From: Chitinophaga tropicalis
GTDB lineage: Bacteria; Bacteroidota; Bacteroidia; Chitinophagales; Chitinophagaceae
Length of the DNA stretch: 64,000 nt
NCBI RefSeq assembly: GCF_009758205.1
Contig: NZ_WRXN01000007.1
Coordinates: 310,001-374,000 of the forward strand
Reading direction: 5' to 3'
Below the pieces are notes generated by a model. The model had not been told where the DNA came from, did no database searches, and was given only the letters and a program-made list of their open reading frames with translations. This document shows, one piece after another, positions 24,627-33,407 of the stretch (the stretch's first letter is position 1; each line of letters starts with the position of its first letter). Position numbers and translations under genes: made by a program.

Positions 24627-25202
24627 GTGAAGCATAATCAGAACATAGAAAGGGATAGGGAGTTATTGCTGGGATTAGCCCGGAATGATGATAAAGCACT
24701 GGCAACCATTTATACGGAAAATTTTCCATCCGTTCTCAGAATGGTACTCCAGTACAAAGGCTCTGAAGATGATGCAAAAGATCTTTTCCAGGAGGCAATG
24801 ATCATTTTATATGAGAAAGTGCAGCAGGACGAGTTTGACCTTTACAGCAAACTGAAAACCTTCCTTTATGCCATATGCCGCCATCTCTGGTTGAAAAAAC
24901 AACAGAACGGCAGCTGGCAGCTGGCATTGCCCGATGAACTGGCGGAAATACTGCCGGGAGAAGACCTGAACATCACCCAGGAACACCAGCAGAAAGACCT
25001 GCAGTTCACGATTATGGAACAGGCTATGGGAAATATGGGAGAACCCTGCAAGACCATCCTTGAAGATTATTATGTCAGGAAAATGTCCATGCAGGAAATC
25101 GCAGAGAAATTTGGCTATACCAACTCGGAAAATGCCAAAAACCAGAAGTACAAATGCCTGATGCGCCTCAAAAAACTATTTTTTGATCAATATAAATCAT
25201 AG
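24627..25202 (+). CDS. ECF-type RNA polymerase sigma factor
   Basis: A 191-residue sigma-70 family protein with a GTG start preceded immediately by an in-frame TAA. Region 2 spans about 25-95 (YTENFPSVLRMVLQYKGSEDDAKDLFQEAMIILYEKV), and region 4 spans about 130-185 (LEDYYVRKMSMQEIAEKFGYTNSENAKNQKYKCLMRLKKL) with a helix-turn-helix. The protease-domain gene starts 12 nt after its stop. The TGGGTTACC boxes around it are candidates for its own recognition sequence. Confidence 0.9.
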   Translation: MKHNQNIERDRELLLGLARNDDKALATIYTENFPSVLRMVLQYKGSEDDAKDLFQEAMIILYEKVQQDEFDLYSKLKTFLYAICRHLWLKKQQNGSWQLALPDELAEILPGEDLNITQEHQQKDLQFTIMEQAMGNMGEPCKTILEDYYVRKMSMQEIAEKFGYTNSENAKNQKYKCLMRLKKLFFDQYKS

Positions 25203-25214
25203 GGATTAAGGGAG

Positions 25215-26300
25215 ATGAACGAATTTACATTAATACGTGATATTGAACGCTACCTGGAAGGCGAAATGACCGTGCAGGAAAAAACTGCATTTGAAGCATT
25301 ACGTCAGTCCGATCCTGCCATCAACGCGCAGGTAGAGGCCCATATCCGGTTCATGCAGGAACTGGAAGGCTATGGCCGCCGTGTAGCACTGAAAGAGAAG
25401 ATGGACCATATCCATTCTACTCTGGATATGGATGTATTAAGGAATATCACCCCTCCCGGCCCTGCAAGGGTAGTATCCATCAGCAGAAGAATGCTCACAA
25501 ATATGGCCGCGGCCGCCTGCATAGCCCTGGTCACCTCCCTCTCTACCATTGCCCTAATGCAAAGGGCAAACAGGCAGAAAACCACAGCACAGTATGAAGA
25601 CGTAAGACGTACGCTCAATAATATACAGCGCTCCCAGAACGCCCTCATCAACGATATCAACAGTAAAAAAAGAGCCCCCGCCAACCCCGGCACTTACGGA
25701 GGTACCGGCTTCGCCATCTCCAATAACGGGTACGTGGTTACCAACTACCACGTTGTAGCCGGCGCAGACTCTATTTATATTCAGAATACCAAAGGAGAAG
25801 CCTTCAAAGCCACCAGCGTATTTGAAGATATTTCAAGTGACCTGGCCATCCTGAAGATCACCGACAGTACCTTTAAAGGACAGGCCCTGCCCTACTCCCT
25901 CAAACCACAGAAAGCCCTCCGCGGCGAAGACGTATTCACCCTGGGCTATCCTCGTGATGAGATAGTTTATGGCGAAGGCTACATCAGCGCTCAGACCGGC
26001 TTTAACGGAGACAGTGCTGCCTACCAGGTATCCATCCCCGTCAATCCGGGCAACAGCGGCGCTCCCCTGATGGATAACAAAGGTGACGTAATAGGTATCG
26101 TTACCGGCAAACAAAGCACTTCAGACGGGATCGCTTTTGCAGTGAAATCAGCCCACCTGAAACGCCTGCTGGAAGAAATGCCAAAAGATAAACTGCCTAA
26201 AACACAATGGAACCATAAAAACCGCCTGGAAGGATTAAGTAGGGTTGAACAGGTGAAGAAACTGGAAGAGTTCGTATATATGGTAAAAGTGTATAACTAA
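25215..26300 (+). CDS. Membrane-anchored trypsin-like protease with anti-sigma-like N-terminus
   Basis: A 361-residue protein in three parts. Residues 1-90 are cytoplasmic and helical with the pattern IERYLEGEMTVQEKTAFEALRQSDP, as in anti-sigma N-termini of Bacteroidetes; no zinc-finger motif. A single membrane segment lies at about 93-113. A periplasmic trypsin-like (S1C/HtrA) domain spans about 155-320 with His179 (NYHVV), Asp209 (SSDLAIL) and Ser281 (NPGNSGAPL), a complete triad; no PDZ domain. Paired with the sigma gene 12 nt upstream, it probably holds the sigma factor and responds to an envelope signal. The combined role is inference. Confidence 0.83.
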   Translation: MNEFTLIRDIERYLEGEMTVQEKTAFEALRQSDPAINAQVEAHIRFMQELEGYGRRVALKEKMDHIHSTLDMDVLRNITPPGPARVVSISRRMLTNMAAAACIALVTSLSTIALMQRANRQKTTAQYEDVRRTLNNIQRSQNALINDINSKKRAPANPGTYGGTGFAISNNGYVVTNYHVVAGADSIYIQNTKGEAFKATSVFEDISSDLAILKITDSTFKGQALPYSLKPQKALRGEDVFTLGYPRDEIVYGEGYISAQTGFNGDSAAYQVSIPVNPGNSGAPLMDNKGDVIGIVTGKQSTSDGIAFAVKSAHLKRLLEEMPKDKLPKTQWNHKNRLEGLSRVEQVKKLEEFVYMVKVYN

Positions 26301-26331
26301 GATATTATTTCTATTGACCTCTGCATTTGTT

Positions 26332-26361
26332 AATGGCCACTCTGTCTGCAGAGTGGCCATT
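26332..26361. terminator. Terminator between protease and CarboxypepD-like genes
   Basis: 13-bp perfect stem AATGGCCACTCTG around TCTG, followed by GCTTTTATA on the plus strand; it serves the convergent pair. Confidence 0.82.
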
Positions 26362-26380
26362 GCTTTTATAATAAGTCAGT

Positions 26381-27097
26381 CTATTTCTTCCAGGCCCTGT
26401 ACTTGTCAGTTATCCAGTAAATGAGGTCCTCCTGGCGCAAACTGCGCATGGTATTATAATCCGGGTAATTCTCCCTCATAAACAACCGGAGAGAATCTCC
26501 CTTCAGCCGCGTTACCTGGCTCACAAACCCCGGAGTGAACCTGGAATCAATATATCTCTCCTCCTCTGCCTCGGCAAAGATCTTCTTAAACTCACGCTTC
26601 TGCTTTTCTTTTCTGGAATAACGGGTAAAAGGACTGAATACAATACCAGCGCCTACCGGCGTACTACCCCCTGCCAGCGGCTTGTTAGGATTCTCCAGTA
26701 TATAGGAAAACTGCTCCCTCCTGTTAATGGAATCCACCTGGTAAGGCGTATACTGTGAACTTACTTCCACGCTGTGCAACTGCCTCGTTTCTACCTTCAG
26801 GGAAATCTCCCTGGTTTCCGTACCACTGCTCTGCGTAATAGGAATACTGTCAGGCCTGTATCCAAGGAAGGAGAATACGATAATGTCTCCCTTACTGCCC
26901 GTTATTTTGTAAAAACCACCCTTGTCTGAATAAGTTCTGCGGCCGGTACTTTTATTGGTAACGCTGGCATAGGGCAAAACCAGGCCGTTCTCCTTATCCA
27001 CGACGGACCCTGTCAATGTTACCTGTTGCGCCTGCGCATATCCGGGCAGTAAACCACAGCAGCAAAGCAGGATGATCCCTGTGATGATTCTTTTCAT
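26381..27097 (-). CDS. Exported protein with CarboxypepD_reg-like domain
   Basis: A 238-residue envelope protein. The signal peptide is residues 1-22 (ends GYAQAQ). Residues 25-105 are a carboxypeptidase regulatory-like beta-sandwich, with LTGSVVDKENGLVLPYASVTNKSTGRRTYSDKGGFYKI and FSFLGYRPDS, as found at the N-terminus of SusC-like transporters. The C-terminal half, basic and helical (YSRKEKQKREFKKIFAEAEEERY), is not recognised. There is no TonB barrel attached. Function is unknown; it is a common stand-alone family in Bacteroidetes. Confidence 0.82.
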   Translation of the reverse strand: MKRIITGIILLCCCGLLPGYAQAQQVTLTGSVVDKENGLVLPYASVTNKSTGRRTYSDKGGFYKITGSKGDIIVFSFLGYRPDSIPITQSSGTETREISLKVETRQLHSVEVSSQYTPYQVDSINRREQFSYILENPNKPLAGGSTPVGAGIVFSPFTRYSRKEKQKREFKKIFAEAEEERYIDSRFTPGFVSQVTRLKGDSLRLFMRENYPDYNTMRSLRQEDLIYWITDKYRAWKK

Positions 27098-27137
27098 GTA
27101 TCTGTCTGAATTTATGCTGGTAAGTTCTTAAAAATAA

Positions 27138-27164
27138 ACAAAAAAACCTCCCGTTTCCGGGAGG
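27138..27164 (-). terminator. Terminator of the CsbD/lmo0937 unit
   Basis: Minus-strand CCTCCCG/CGGGAGG stem of 7 bp with GAAA loop followed by seven U residues, 43 nt after the small membrane protein's stop codon. Confidence 0.85.
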
Positions 27165-27206
27165 CTTCCTGTTAAAATTATACTTAATAATGAATAAAGT
27201 TCTCTA

Positions 27207-27359
27207 TCACACCCTCGAGCCCCTGATAATCTGCAGCAAAATAGCTATGATGGCTATTACCAGCAGAATATGTATCAGACCTCCTGCAGAATACACAAAA
27301 AATCCCAACAACCAACCAATAATCAGAATTACAGCAATGATATACAAAAGGCTTCCCAT
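27207..27359 (-). CDS. lmo0937-family small membrane protein
   Basis: A 50-residue, very hydrophobic protein: MGSLLYIIAVILIIGWLLG, a short turn FFVYSAGGL, then IHILLVIAIIAILLQII and a basic tail RGSRV. The two membrane helices joined by an AGGLIH turn are the hallmark of the lmo0937 (DUF5670) family, often found in stress regulons. It begins 1 nt after the CsbD stop codon, so the two are cotranscribed. Function is not known. Confidence 0.82.
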   Translation of the reverse strand: MGSLLYIIAVILIIGWLLGFFVYSAGGLIHILLVIAIIAILLQIIRGSRV

Positions 27360-27360
27360 G

Positions 27361-27546
27361 TTACGCAGATTTTATCAGTTTAATAATTTCTTCCCTCGAT
27401 TTTCCCAGCTTTTGCTGCAACTTACCAATCAAACGGTCTTCCTGACCTTCTTCATACAACAGATCATCGTCACTCAGATCTGCATACTGCTGTTTGATCT
27501 TCCCTTTTAGTTCATTCCATTTGCCTTTAATCTCTAAGGTATCCAT
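27361..27546 (-). CDS. CsbD family protein
   Basis: A 61-residue soluble protein with the CsbD pattern MDTLEIKGKWNELKGKIKQQYADLSDDDLLYEEGQEDRLIGKLQQKLGKS. CsbD proteins are general-stress proteins of unknown activity. Two in-frame ATGs exist (27552 and 27546); the second gives the usual MD start. Forms a two-gene unit with the small membrane protein downstream. Confidence 0.88.
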   Translation of the reverse strand: MDTLEIKGKWNELKGKIKQQYADLSDDDLLYEEGQEDRLIGKLQQKLGKSREEIIKLIKSA

Positions 27547-27613
27547 AAACATTACTTTTTTTGGGTGAACAATACCTGGGAAAATCCAAAGACTATGCCA
27601 GTGGCACCACCGG

Positions 27614-28564
27614 CTAATAAGCCAGCGCCGCTATCCTGGTATTGAACCGCCGGCTTTCACCTGCCATCAGGGTAACCAGGCCCATACCATTATTGAACGC
27701 ATTGGGAACACCCGTAAGGTTCTCTATAGCAATACTGCGGCGGTGAGGAGGAATATATAACTGTAATACAGGATATGCATTGTCAGGATGAAACGCAATA
27801 ATCACCTTTTTCATAGGGTCCCGAAGGGTACACAAAGCATGATGCGCCGAAAAGTCCAGCAGGAAAGAATTATCCAGCTCTATCCCGGCCAGGGAAGTGA
27901 AGCCGGTAAACCGGTTATAGGGTAATACCTTACCCGTTGGCACCAGTTGCGCATTAAATTCCACTATTTGTTCCGATGCAAACTGTAGTTCCAGTTCATC
28001 TACCGGAGTACCGGTAGTAAAATAAGGATGCCATCCGTCCATCAGCGGCATAGCCTTGCCGGAAAGATTCCTGATAGTAGTGATAATATGCAGCTGCTGC
28101 TCTTCTTCCAGCCGGTACTGCACCTCACAGCCATAAGGGAACGGATAACCATCGTCTGATCCGTCATAATGATGTTCCAGCACCAGGAGAGCGCCACTTT
28201 CATCTGCCTGCTGCGTTTTTACAGTGAACGCTGCGTCGTATAACAATCCGTGTATACAACTGCCGGGAGCAATGGCCTTCTGTATCGTATATTCCCTGTC
28301 TTCCCACTGGTATGTGCCACCGGGAATACGGCAGGCATAAGGACTTAACTTGGCGCTCTTGAAATATTCAGGCAGGTTCTCCCTGTAATCGTCCAGGCTG
28401 CTGTAATTATCAATAACATTCAGCAATTGCCCGTCATGCGGTATCCTGAACGCATGCAGCATAGCGCTATGTGCAGGAATGATCTCTACCTGTACACCGC
28501 TTTCCCCGTCTTTCAGTGCTATTATATCAAAGCCGGACTCCCGGAATGTGTGGATTGAAAACAT
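27614..28564 (-). CDS. galM: Aldose 1-epimerase
   Basis: A 316-residue member of the aldose 1-epimerase family, interconverting sugar anomers. Seen: PYACRIPGGTYQWEDREYTI (the usual NRIxxGxYxxxG block, here R-I-P-G-G-T-Y), IHGLLYDAAF with a catalytic His, DGWHPYF with the second His, and VLQLYIPPHRRSIAIENLTG near the C-terminus, where family members place the catalytic Glu. No signal peptide. It lies downstream of xylA but beyond a strong terminator, so its link to the xylose genes is by position, perhaps with read-through. Confidence 0.88.
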   Translation of the reverse strand: MFSIHTFRESGFDIIALKDGESGVQVEIIPAHSAMLHAFRIPHDGQLLNVIDNYSSLDDYRENLPEYFKSAKLSPYACRIPGGTYQWEDREYTIQKAIAPGSCIHGLLYDAAFTVKTQQADESGALLVLEHHYDGSDDGYPFPYGCEVQYRLEEEQQLHIITTIRNLSGKAMPLMDGWHPYFTTGTPVDELELQFASEQIVEFNAQLVPTGKVLPYNRFTGFTSLAGIELDNSFLLDFSAHHALCTLRDPMKKVIIAFHPDNAYPVLQLYIPPHRRSIAIENLTGVPNAFNNGMGLVTLMAGESRRFNTRIAALAY

Positions 28565-28624
28565 AAAACAAGTTACATAAAGTTGCGGCAGTTTGAAAGC
28601 ATCCGGGTTTCAGATATAGCCAAT

Positions 28625-28654
28625 AAAAAAAGGCTGTATCATAAGATACAGCCT
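28625..28654 (-). terminator. Terminator after xylA
   Basis: 10-bp perfect stem AGGCTGTATC/GATACAGCCT with a 4-nt loop; the minus-strand product ends in a run of seven U residues, 23 nt after the xylA stop. Confidence 0.9.
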
Positions 28655-28676
28655 CTGAATCAGATAATAATCAGTC

Positions 28677-30005
28677 TTAAATATACTGGTTGATAATATT
28701 CTCCAGCCATTCCTGACGCCCACTGGTCAGCTTAGGCTCACCATTGCTGATAGCAAAGCTGCGCAGGTCTTCCAGGGTCAGCTTACCCTCTTCAAACTCT
28801 TTTCCTTTACCACTGTCAAAAGACGCATAACGGTCCTTACGGAACTGCTTATACGGAGATTCTGCCAGTACCTTTTCCGCAATGATAGCAGAACGTGCAA
28901 AGGAATCAATACCACCAATATGCGCATGGAAGATGTCTTCCAGGTCTGTAGAGTTACGGCGCGCCTTTGCGTCAAAGTTCACACCACCACCACTGAAACC
29001 ACCCGCTTCCAGGATCACCAGCATAAATTCCACCATCTCATTCAGGTTCATGGGGAACTGGTCAGTGTCCCAGCCATTCTGGTAATCACCACGGTTAGCA
29101 TCTATGCTGCCCAGCATATCTGCATCTGCAGCTACCTGCAGCTCATGCTGGAAAGTATGGCCAGCCAGTGTAGCATGGTTTACTTCAAGGTTCAGTTTGA
29201 AATCTTTATCCAGGCCGTAATGACGCAGGAAACCAATAACGGTGGCCGCATCATAGTCGTACTGGTGCTTGGTAGGCTCACAAGGTTTAGGCTCAATGAA
29301 GAATGTACCTTTAAAACCCTGTTTACGTGCATAGTCTTTTGCAACTGTCAGGAATTTAGCCAGGTGCTCCTGCTCACGTTTCATATTGGTGTTGAGCAGG
29401 GTCATATAACCTTCACGGCCACCCCAGAACACATAGTTCTCACCTCCCAGCGCAATAGTTGCATCGAGGGAGTTTTTCACCTGTGTACCCGCATATGCCA
29501 GTACAGCAAAGTCAGGGTTGGTGGAAGCGCCGTTCATATAACGCGGGTTACTGAACACATTGGCAGTACCCCACAGCAGCTTCACGCCGCTGGCTTTTTG
29601 CTTTTCCTTTGCGTAATCCACTATCTTCTGCATACGGCTTTCATACTCGCTGATAGTAGCTCCCTCATCTACCAGGTCCACATCGTGGAAACAGTAATAA
29701 GGCACGCCCAGTTTGGTGATAAATTCAAATGCTGCATCCATTTTATCTTTCGCGCTCTGCACAGCATCTGTAGCTGTAAGCCAGGGGAAAGCCTTGGTGC
29801 CGGGACCGAAAGGATCTCCACCCGTTCCGCAGAAGGTATGCCAGTAAGACACTGCAAAGCGGAACAGCTCCTTCATCGTTTTCCCACCGATTTTTCTGTT
29901 CTCATCATACCATTTGTATGCAAATGGATTTGTTGACTGGGGACCTTCATAAGCAATCTTGCCGATGCCTTTGAAGTACTCCTGATTCCCTAATGTGATG
30001 CTCAT
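28677..30005 (-). CDS. xylA: Xylose isomerase
   Basis: A 442-residue type II (long) xylose isomerase, converting D-xylose to D-xylulose with two divalent metals. Motifs: YCFHDVDLVDEG with the catalytic His and Asp, LLWGTANVFSNPRYMNG, VFWGGREGY, FFIEPKPCEPTKHQYD with metal-binding Glu, NHATLAGHTF, GSIDANRGDYQNGWDTDQFP and FDAKARR. Length is typical of type II enzymes. It follows xylB by 71 nt and ends in a terminator. Confidence 0.97.
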   Translation of the reverse strand: MSITLGNQEYFKGIGKIAYEGPQSTNPFAYKWYDENRKIGGKTMKELFRFAVSYWHTFCGTGGDPFGPGTKAFPWLTATDAVQSAKDKMDAAFEFITKLGVPYYCFHDVDLVDEGATISEYESRMQKIVDYAKEKQKASGVKLLWGTANVFSNPRYMNGASTNPDFAVLAYAGTQVKNSLDATIALGGENYVFWGGREGYMTLLNTNMKREQEHLAKFLTVAKDYARKQGFKGTFFIEPKPCEPTKHQYDYDAATVIGFLRHYGLDKDFKLNLEVNHATLAGHTFQHELQVAADADMLGSIDANRGDYQNGWDTDQFPMNLNEMVEFMLVILEAGGFSGGGVNFDAKARRNSTDLEDIFHAHIGGIDSFARSAIIAEKVLAESPYKQFRKDRYASFDSGKGKEFEEGKLTLEDLRSFAISNGEPKLTSGRQEWLENIINQYI

Positions 30006-30076
30006 TTTCTTTGTTTTTTGAATTCAGAACGTGTGTGTATGTGTATGTGAACTGCGTGTAACCGTAGTATCCCGGT

Positions 30077-31558
30077 TTATTTAATAATATTCTGAAGGCC
30101 ATTAAGCCAGCCCTGGTATATCTCACCATATTGCTGCTGCAGTGCGGCATCCGGTTCAATAGTGGCCAGGCATTCCATTCCGCGGAAAGCCTCTTTCTCT
30201 GTATATAAACCTGCACCTATTCCTGCAGCACGTGCAGCCCCCTGGGCCCCATCCGTATTATACAGCTCTATTACAACGTTGGCGGTATTGGCAAATACTT
30301 CACGGAAAAGCGGACTAAGGAACATATTCGCCTTTCCTGCTCTTACACGGTGTATATCAAGCCCCATATCTGTCATGATGTCCATGCCATACTTGAGAGC
30401 AAACACAATACCTTCCTGTCCTGCACGCAGCAGGTGTTCCCGGCTGTGTATGTTGAAGTTGATATCTGTAAATACCGCTCCCGTATCTTTATTGGCCAGT
30501 ATACGTTCTGCACCGTTCCCGAATGGGTAAATATGCAGTCCGCGGGCACCCGCCGGCGCTTTCGCTGCCAGTGCGTTCATCTCGTCATATGCCAGGTTAC
30601 CACTCACCTGCCTTAACCAGCTGTTAAGGATACCTGTGCCGTTAAGACACATCAGCACCCCGTTACGGGCAGCTTCGGGAGTGTCGTTCACATGAACAAA
30701 GGTATTGACACGACTCTGCTGGTCAAATGCAATATGATCATGCACCGCATATACCACTCCGGAAGTACCCGCTGTAGTAGCAGCTTCTCCGGGTTGTAAT
30801 ACATTCAGAGAGAAAGCATTGTTAGGCTGATCTCCTGCCCTGTAGGTAACAGGTATACCTGGAGCCAGTCCCAGCAGGGCTGCTGCTTCAGGAGTTACCC
30901 TTCCCTGTACGCCGAAAGTAGGTACTATAGCAGATAACAGGCTTTCATCAATATTATAGTGTTTCAGCAGCACCTGCGATACCTGCCTGCCGCTGAAGTC
31001 CCAGAAGATCCCTTCAGACAGGCCTGAAACAGTGGTAGCCGCTTCTCCTGTAAGGCGCATGGCAATAAAATCGCCGGGCAGCATGATCTTATGGATCTTT
31101 TTGTATACCTCCGGCTCATATTGCTGTACCCAACGGAGCTTGGAAGCGGTAAAGTTACCAGGCGAGTTTAACAGGTACTGTAAGGACCAGTTCTGTCCCA
31201 GGCTGTTGAAAGCCTCATTACCTATTTCCACAGCACGGCTGTCACACCAGATAATGGAAGGACGCAACACCTGCTGCGCAGCATCCACACATACCAGTCC
31301 ATGCATCTGGTAAGCAATACCTATAGCAGCAACAGCATCTCCTTTAAAAGAATGCTGCTGCTGTAATTTTTTAGTTGCGTTCTGTATTTCCTTCCACCAC
31401 ATCTCTGGGTCCTGCTCTGCCCAACCGGCAACCGGCGCCTGCATAGGCATTTCCTGTGAAGGGCTGATAGCTGTGGCAAGACATTTTCCCGTTTCCGTAT
31501 CCAGCAATGCCGCTTTCACAGAGGAAGACCCGATATCGTATCCAATCGTATATTTCAT
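30077..31558 (-). CDS. xylB: Xylulokinase
   Basis: A 493-residue FGGY-family sugar kinase that phosphorylates D-xylulose for the pentose phosphate pathway. The N-terminal ATPase half begins IGYDIGSSSVKAALLD; IGIAYQMHGLVCVD and IIWCDSRAVEI are xylulokinase-specific substrate blocks. The C-terminal half has the nucleotide-binding ATTAGTSGVVYAV and MFLSPLF/GAARAAGIGAG segments. It is the middle gene of the symporter-xylB-xylA unit. Confidence 0.95.
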   Translation of the reverse strand: MKYTIGYDIGSSSVKAALLDTETGKCLATAISPSQEMPMQAPVAGWAEQDPEMWWKEIQNATKKLQQQHSFKGDAVAAIGIAYQMHGLVCVDAAQQVLRPSIIWCDSRAVEIGNEAFNSLGQNWSLQYLLNSPGNFTASKLRWVQQYEPEVYKKIHKIMLPGDFIAMRLTGEAATTVSGLSEGIFWDFSGRQVSQVLLKHYNIDESLLSAIVPTFGVQGRVTPEAAALLGLAPGIPVTYRAGDQPNNAFSLNVLQPGEAATTAGTSGVVYAVHDHIAFDQQSRVNTFVHVNDTPEAARNGVLMCLNGTGILNSWLRQVSGNLAYDEMNALAAKAPAGARGLHIYPFGNGAERILANKDTGAVFTDINFNIHSREHLLRAGQEGIVFALKYGMDIMTDMGLDIHRVRAGKANMFLSPLFREVFANTANVVIELYNTDGAQGAARAAGIGAGLYTEKEAFRGMECLATIEPDAALQQQYGEIYQGWLNGLQNIIK

Positions 31559-31597
31559 ATAAGCAAAATCAATTTTAATGGATGCTACTGCCTTCTG

Positions 31598-33304
31598 TTA
31601 CCAGAAAATAGTATACAATGCAACCAGGATACCGCATATCAGTAATGCAGTTACAGTAAATGCCATAGATGGTTTGAACATAGAAGTATCCACTTCCAGT
31701 GCATGCGCAGTCTCTATCTGCTCCCCGTTATCTAATGTAATCACCTTAGGTTTAGCCGGTGCTATCAGGGAGATGATCACCATACCTATCACACATACCA
31801 CAAACACAATACCCATACGGTCCAGGAATGGTATTTCATATACTCCTTCTGTATTCGGAACAGCAAAACCAAAATCATACAGTCCGGAAAGATCTACACC
31901 CAAAGGCAGTGATTTCAGCACTATAGACAGGGCAAAACCTCCTATCATGGCAAACAGCGCCGCATTAGGCGTAGTGCGTTTCCAGAAGAAGCCCAGTATG
32001 AACATGGCGAAGATACCCGGAGATACAAAGCCTGTATATTCCTGGATGAACTGGAAACCGCCTTTCTTGTCAATACCTAAGAATGGAGAGATGATGATAG
32101 CCAGGATCATAGCAACTACTACCACTACACGGCCAATGTTCACGATCTGCTTTTCACCGGCATTCCTGTTAAAGATCTCTTTATAAATATCGAGAGAGAA
32201 GATAGTAGAGATACTGTTGGCTTTACCTGCCAGAGACGCTACCACCGCTGCTGTCAGCGCCGCAAACGCCAGACCTTTCATACCCGCAGGCAGGAGGTTC
32301 ATCAGCACAGGATAAGCATTGTCAGGGCTCAGCTCACCACCTTTGATCATCTCTGCCTGGAACATACCCTGAGAGTGGAGTACATAAGCAGCAATACCCG
32401 GCAGCACCACTATTACAGGCATCAGCAGTTTCAGGAAACCTGCAAACAGCAGACCGCTGCGGGCAGTTTTCAGATCAGCGCCCAATGCACGTTGTGTAAT
32501 GTACTGGTTACATCCCCAATAGTTCAGGTTCACGATCCACATACCACCTATCAGCACTGTCAAACCTGGCAGGTCAAGATAATGCGGGTCATCCTTTTTC
32601 AGGATCATGTGGAAATGCTCATCAGCATGTTTTGTCAGCAGGCTGAATCCTTTCATTACACCCGTTTCACCAAAATGCTCAGACACCAGGTTCAGGGCAA
32701 GGTATGTAGTAGCCAGACCACCCAGTATCAGGAAGAACACCTGGATCACATCCGTATAACCGATCACCTTCATACCACCCAGCGTGATAATAACGGCAAA
32801 AACGGCAATGAGGCTCATACATACATAGAAGTTGATACCTGAAATAGTATTTATGGCCAGCGCCCCCAGGTAAAGAATGGAAGTCAGGTTCACCACCACG
32901 TACAAGAGCAGCCAGAACACCGCCATAATTGTACTCACCGTCTTGTTATAACGGGTAAGCAGGAACTGCGGCATCGTATAGATCTTGTTCTTAAGATAGA
33001 TGGGCAGGAAAAAGACGGCAACAATAATAAGAGTAGCAGCCGCCATCCATTCATAAGTGGAAATAGCAAGACCGATAGAGAAACCGGAACCTGCCATACC
33101 AATAAACTGTTCTGCAGAGATATTGGAAGCGATCAGGGACGCTCCGATAGCCCACCATGTCAACGATCCTTCCGCCAGGAAGAAATCTTTGGAATCAGTC
33201 GTCTTTCGTTTTTTCTTTTGGTAGATATAGAGTCCGTATCCGGCAACAATCACGAAATACACCAAGAAAACAACATAATCGAGGAATTGTAAGCTCTTTT
33301 GCAT
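31598..33304 (-). CDS. Sodium/sugar symporter (SSS family), probably xylose
   Basis: A 568-residue inner-membrane protein with about 14 hydrophobic helices, close in pattern to the vSGLT sodium/galactose transporter: ASLIASNISAEQFIGMAGSGF (sodium- and sugar-site helix 1), MPQFLLTRYNKTVST, GGMKVIGYTDVIQVFFLILGG (the SSS signature), NLNYWGCNQYITQRALGA and ALTAAVVASLAGKANSISTIFSLDIY. First gene of the xylose unit, 39 nt before xylB. The sugar is inferred from context. A 23-bp palindrome overlaps its promoter region. Confidence 0.9.
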   Translation of the reverse strand: MQKSLQFLDYVVFLVYFVIVAGYGLYIYQKKKRKTTDSKDFFLAEGSLTWWAIGASLIASNISAEQFIGMAGSGFSIGLAISTYEWMAAATLIIVAVFFLPIYLKNKIYTMPQFLLTRYNKTVSTIMAVFWLLLYVVVNLTSILYLGALAINTISGINFYVCMSLIAVFAVIITLGGMKVIGYTDVIQVFFLILGGLATTYLALNLVSEHFGETGVMKGFSLLTKHADEHFHMILKKDDPHYLDLPGLTVLIGGMWIVNLNYWGCNQYITQRALGADLKTARSGLLFAGFLKLLMPVIVVLPGIAAYVLHSQGMFQAEMIKGGELSPDNAYPVLMNLLPAGMKGLAFAALTAAVVASLAGKANSISTIFSLDIYKEIFNRNAGEKQIVNIGRVVVVVAMILAIIISPFLGIDKKGGFQFIQEYTGFVSPGIFAMFILGFFWKRTTPNAALFAMIGGFALSIVLKSLPLGVDLSGLYDFGFAVPNTEGVYEIPFLDRMGIVFVVCVIGMVIISLIAPAKPKVITLDNGEQIETAHALEVDTSMFKPSMAFTVTALLICGILVALYTIFW

Positions 33305-33358
33305 AAAAAAAACGTGGTGAAAAATAAATGAGGAATCAATATAGCAACATTTTTTTTA

Positions 33359-33381
33359 TTAAACGTAAATTTTACGTTTAA
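33359..33381. promoter_or_regulatory. 23-bp palindromic operator candidate of the xylose unit
   Basis: TTAAACGTAAA, central T, TTTACGTTTAA: exact 11-bp arms. It lies 55 nt upstream of the symporter ATG and about 20-30 nt upstream of a -7-like TATATTGA on the minus strand, where a repressor or activator would contact the promoter. AAACG/CGTTT half-sites resemble LacI-family operators, but the regulator is not in this window. Confidence 0.55.
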
Positions 33382-33407
33382 AATTATTTTGTCTTGTGAA
33401 GTGGAAT

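Noticed and set aside
28920..29936. 338-codon plus-strand frame
   Set aside because: Antisense shadow of xylA.
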